Positions 40,051 to 40,871 of a DNA stretch of 40,871 nt are shown here, in pieces; position 1 is the stretch's first letter, and each line of letters begins with the position of its first letter. Source of the DNA: JAJUFS01 sp964599565 (GTDB taxonomy: Bacteria > Pseudomonadota > Gammaproteobacteria > Natronospirales > JAJUFS01); contig CAZRFE010000014.1 in the NCBI GenBank assembly GCA_964599565.1, positions 1 to 40,871 of the forward strand. Direction: 5' to 3'. A program made the translations under genes and the position numbers. The notes below the pieces were generated by a model, which saw only the letters and a program-made list of their open reading frames with translations, had not been told where the DNA came from and made no database searches.

Positions 40051-40871
40051 ATGAACCGCGCGACCGAACTCAGCGAACTGACCGCCATTTCTCCCGTCGA
40101 CGGCCGCTATGCATCGAAGACCGGCGCACTGCGCGCGCTCGTCAGCGAATTCGGCCTGATCCGGCATCGCGTCATCGTCGAGGTGCGCTGGCTGCAGCAT
40201 CTCGCCGCGCTGCCGGGCATCGTCGAAGTGCCGGCGCTGTCGAAGGACGCGAACGCGTTTCTTGACGGCATCGCGAGCGGATTTTCCATCGAAGACGCCG
40301 AACGCGTGAAGGCCATCGAGAAGACCACCAACCACGATGTGAAGGCCGTCGAGTATTTCCTGAAGGAAAAGGTCGAAGCGCACGCGGAGCTCGCAGCGAT
40401 CAGCGAGTTCTTCCATTTCGCCTGCACGTCGGAAGACATCAACAATCTCTCCTACGCACTCATGCTCAAGGGTCTGCGCGACGAGGTGCTGCTGCCGGCG
40501 TGGACCGCGGTGATCACGGACATCGCAACGCTGGCACATGCCTATGCGCACGTGCCGATGCTGTCGCGCACGCACGGCCAGCCTGCCTCGCCGACCACGC
40601 TCGGCAAGGAAATGGCAAATGTCGTTCACCGGCTGCGCCGCCAGCGCACGCAGCTTGAACATATCGAACTGCTCGGCAAGATCAACGGCGCCGTCGGCAA
40701 CTACAACGCGCACTACGCCGCATATCCCGACGAGAACTGGCCCGTCGTGAACCGCGCGTTCGTGGAAAGCCTCGGGCTTGAATTCAACCCCTACACCATC
40801 CAGATCGAGCCGCACGACTACATGGCGGAATTCTTCGACGTCGCCGCGCGCTTCAACACCATCCTCATGGA
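40051..40871 (+). CDS. purB: Adenylosuccinate lyase, N-terminal part
   Basis: PurB catalyses two steps of purine synthesis (SAICAR to AICAR, adenylosuccinate to AMP). The window ends within the gene after ~273 residues. Start MNRATELSELTAISPVDGRY is preceded by GGAG at 5-6 bases. ISPVDGRY, the KTTNHDVKAVEYFLK block near 90, HFACTSEDINNLSYALML near 124-140, and SRTHGQPASPTTLGKEM near 170-187 match the long gammaproteobacterial PurB. NGAVGNYNAHYAAYP near 212-226 continues the fold. The superfamily signature lies beyond the window. It diverges from fumC. Confidence 0.96.
   Translation, partial: MNRATELSELTAISPVDGRYASKTGALRALVSEFGLIRHRVIVEVRWLQHLAALPGIVEVPALSKDANAFLDGIASGFSIEDAERVKAIEKTTNHDVKAVEYFLKEKVEAHAELAAISEFFHFACTSEDINNLSYALMLKGLRDEVLLPAWTAVITDIATLAHAYAHVPMLSRTHGQPASPTTLGKEMANVVHRLRRQRTQLEHIELLGKINGAVGNYNAHYAAYPDENWPVVNRAFVESLGLEFNPYTIQIEPHDYMAEFFDVAARFNTILM

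Overview
The window is GC-rich, densely coded bacterial chromosome, most likely from a gammaproteobacterium. The evidence is an icd-uvrY-...-uvrC gene string, an aceB-aceA glyoxylate shunt, full-length HrpA, RluE, MazG, a class II DAHP synthase and class II fumarase. The exact order cannot be fixed from the sequence; an uncultured lineage near Woeseiales, Steroidobacterales or Chromatiales is a guess. Two contigs were joined by a run of 100 N, so this is a draft assembly, perhaps metagenomic. No tRNA, rRNA, CRISPR, transposase or phage gene was seen.

Region by region. Positions 1-6950, leftward: glyoxylate and TCA genes (aceB, aceA, icd), then the uvrY response regulator, a family 5 uracil-DNA glycosylase and the start of uvrC. 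A LysR regulator diverges from aceB. Positions 6970-9466, rightward: lysR, an RssA-type patatin and rluE. Positions 9475-12850, leftward: the most unusual block. It encodes an outer-membrane barrel with an N-terminal c-heme (Cyc2-like porin-cytochrome fusion), a paralogous monoheme cytochrome c on each side, and a lipoprotein that looks like an inactive trypsin-fold protease. Positions 12975-18936: DAHP synthase, an ALDH7-type dehydrogenase, a transglutaminase-like TPR lipoprotein, then a three-gene operon of two paralogous four-helix membrane proteins and a small XRE regulator, with a long palindrome over its promoter. Positions 18972-25785: NHL-repeat lipoprotein, cupin, CBS-pair protein, small lipoprotein, a frameshifted DUF1232 gene, membrane protein, metallo-beta-lactamase-fold enzyme, DinB-like protein and a single-domain asparaginase. 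Positions 25877-30748: FMN-type split-barrel protein, then a leftward ECF sigma / anti-sigma / DUF4097 operon coupled by ATGA overlaps, diverging from an nfeD-slipin pair. Positions 30829-40871: degV, hrpA, mazG (interrupted only by the assembly gap), a GST, a CoA-type Nudix hydrolase, a small membrane protein, fumC and the start of purB.

How the genes work together. Isocitrate is split between Icd and AceA, with AceB and FumC in the same carbon network; the divergent LysR is the obvious candidate regulator. The cytochrome and porin-cytochrome genes suggest electron transfer across the outer membrane, with the soluble cytochromes as periplasmic partners. The donor or acceptor cannot be read from the DNA. 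Intrinsic terminators are frequent and well formed, many of the form AAAGGCCGC...GCGGCCTTT, and they allow several operon ends to be placed. One lies inside a convergent coding sequence.
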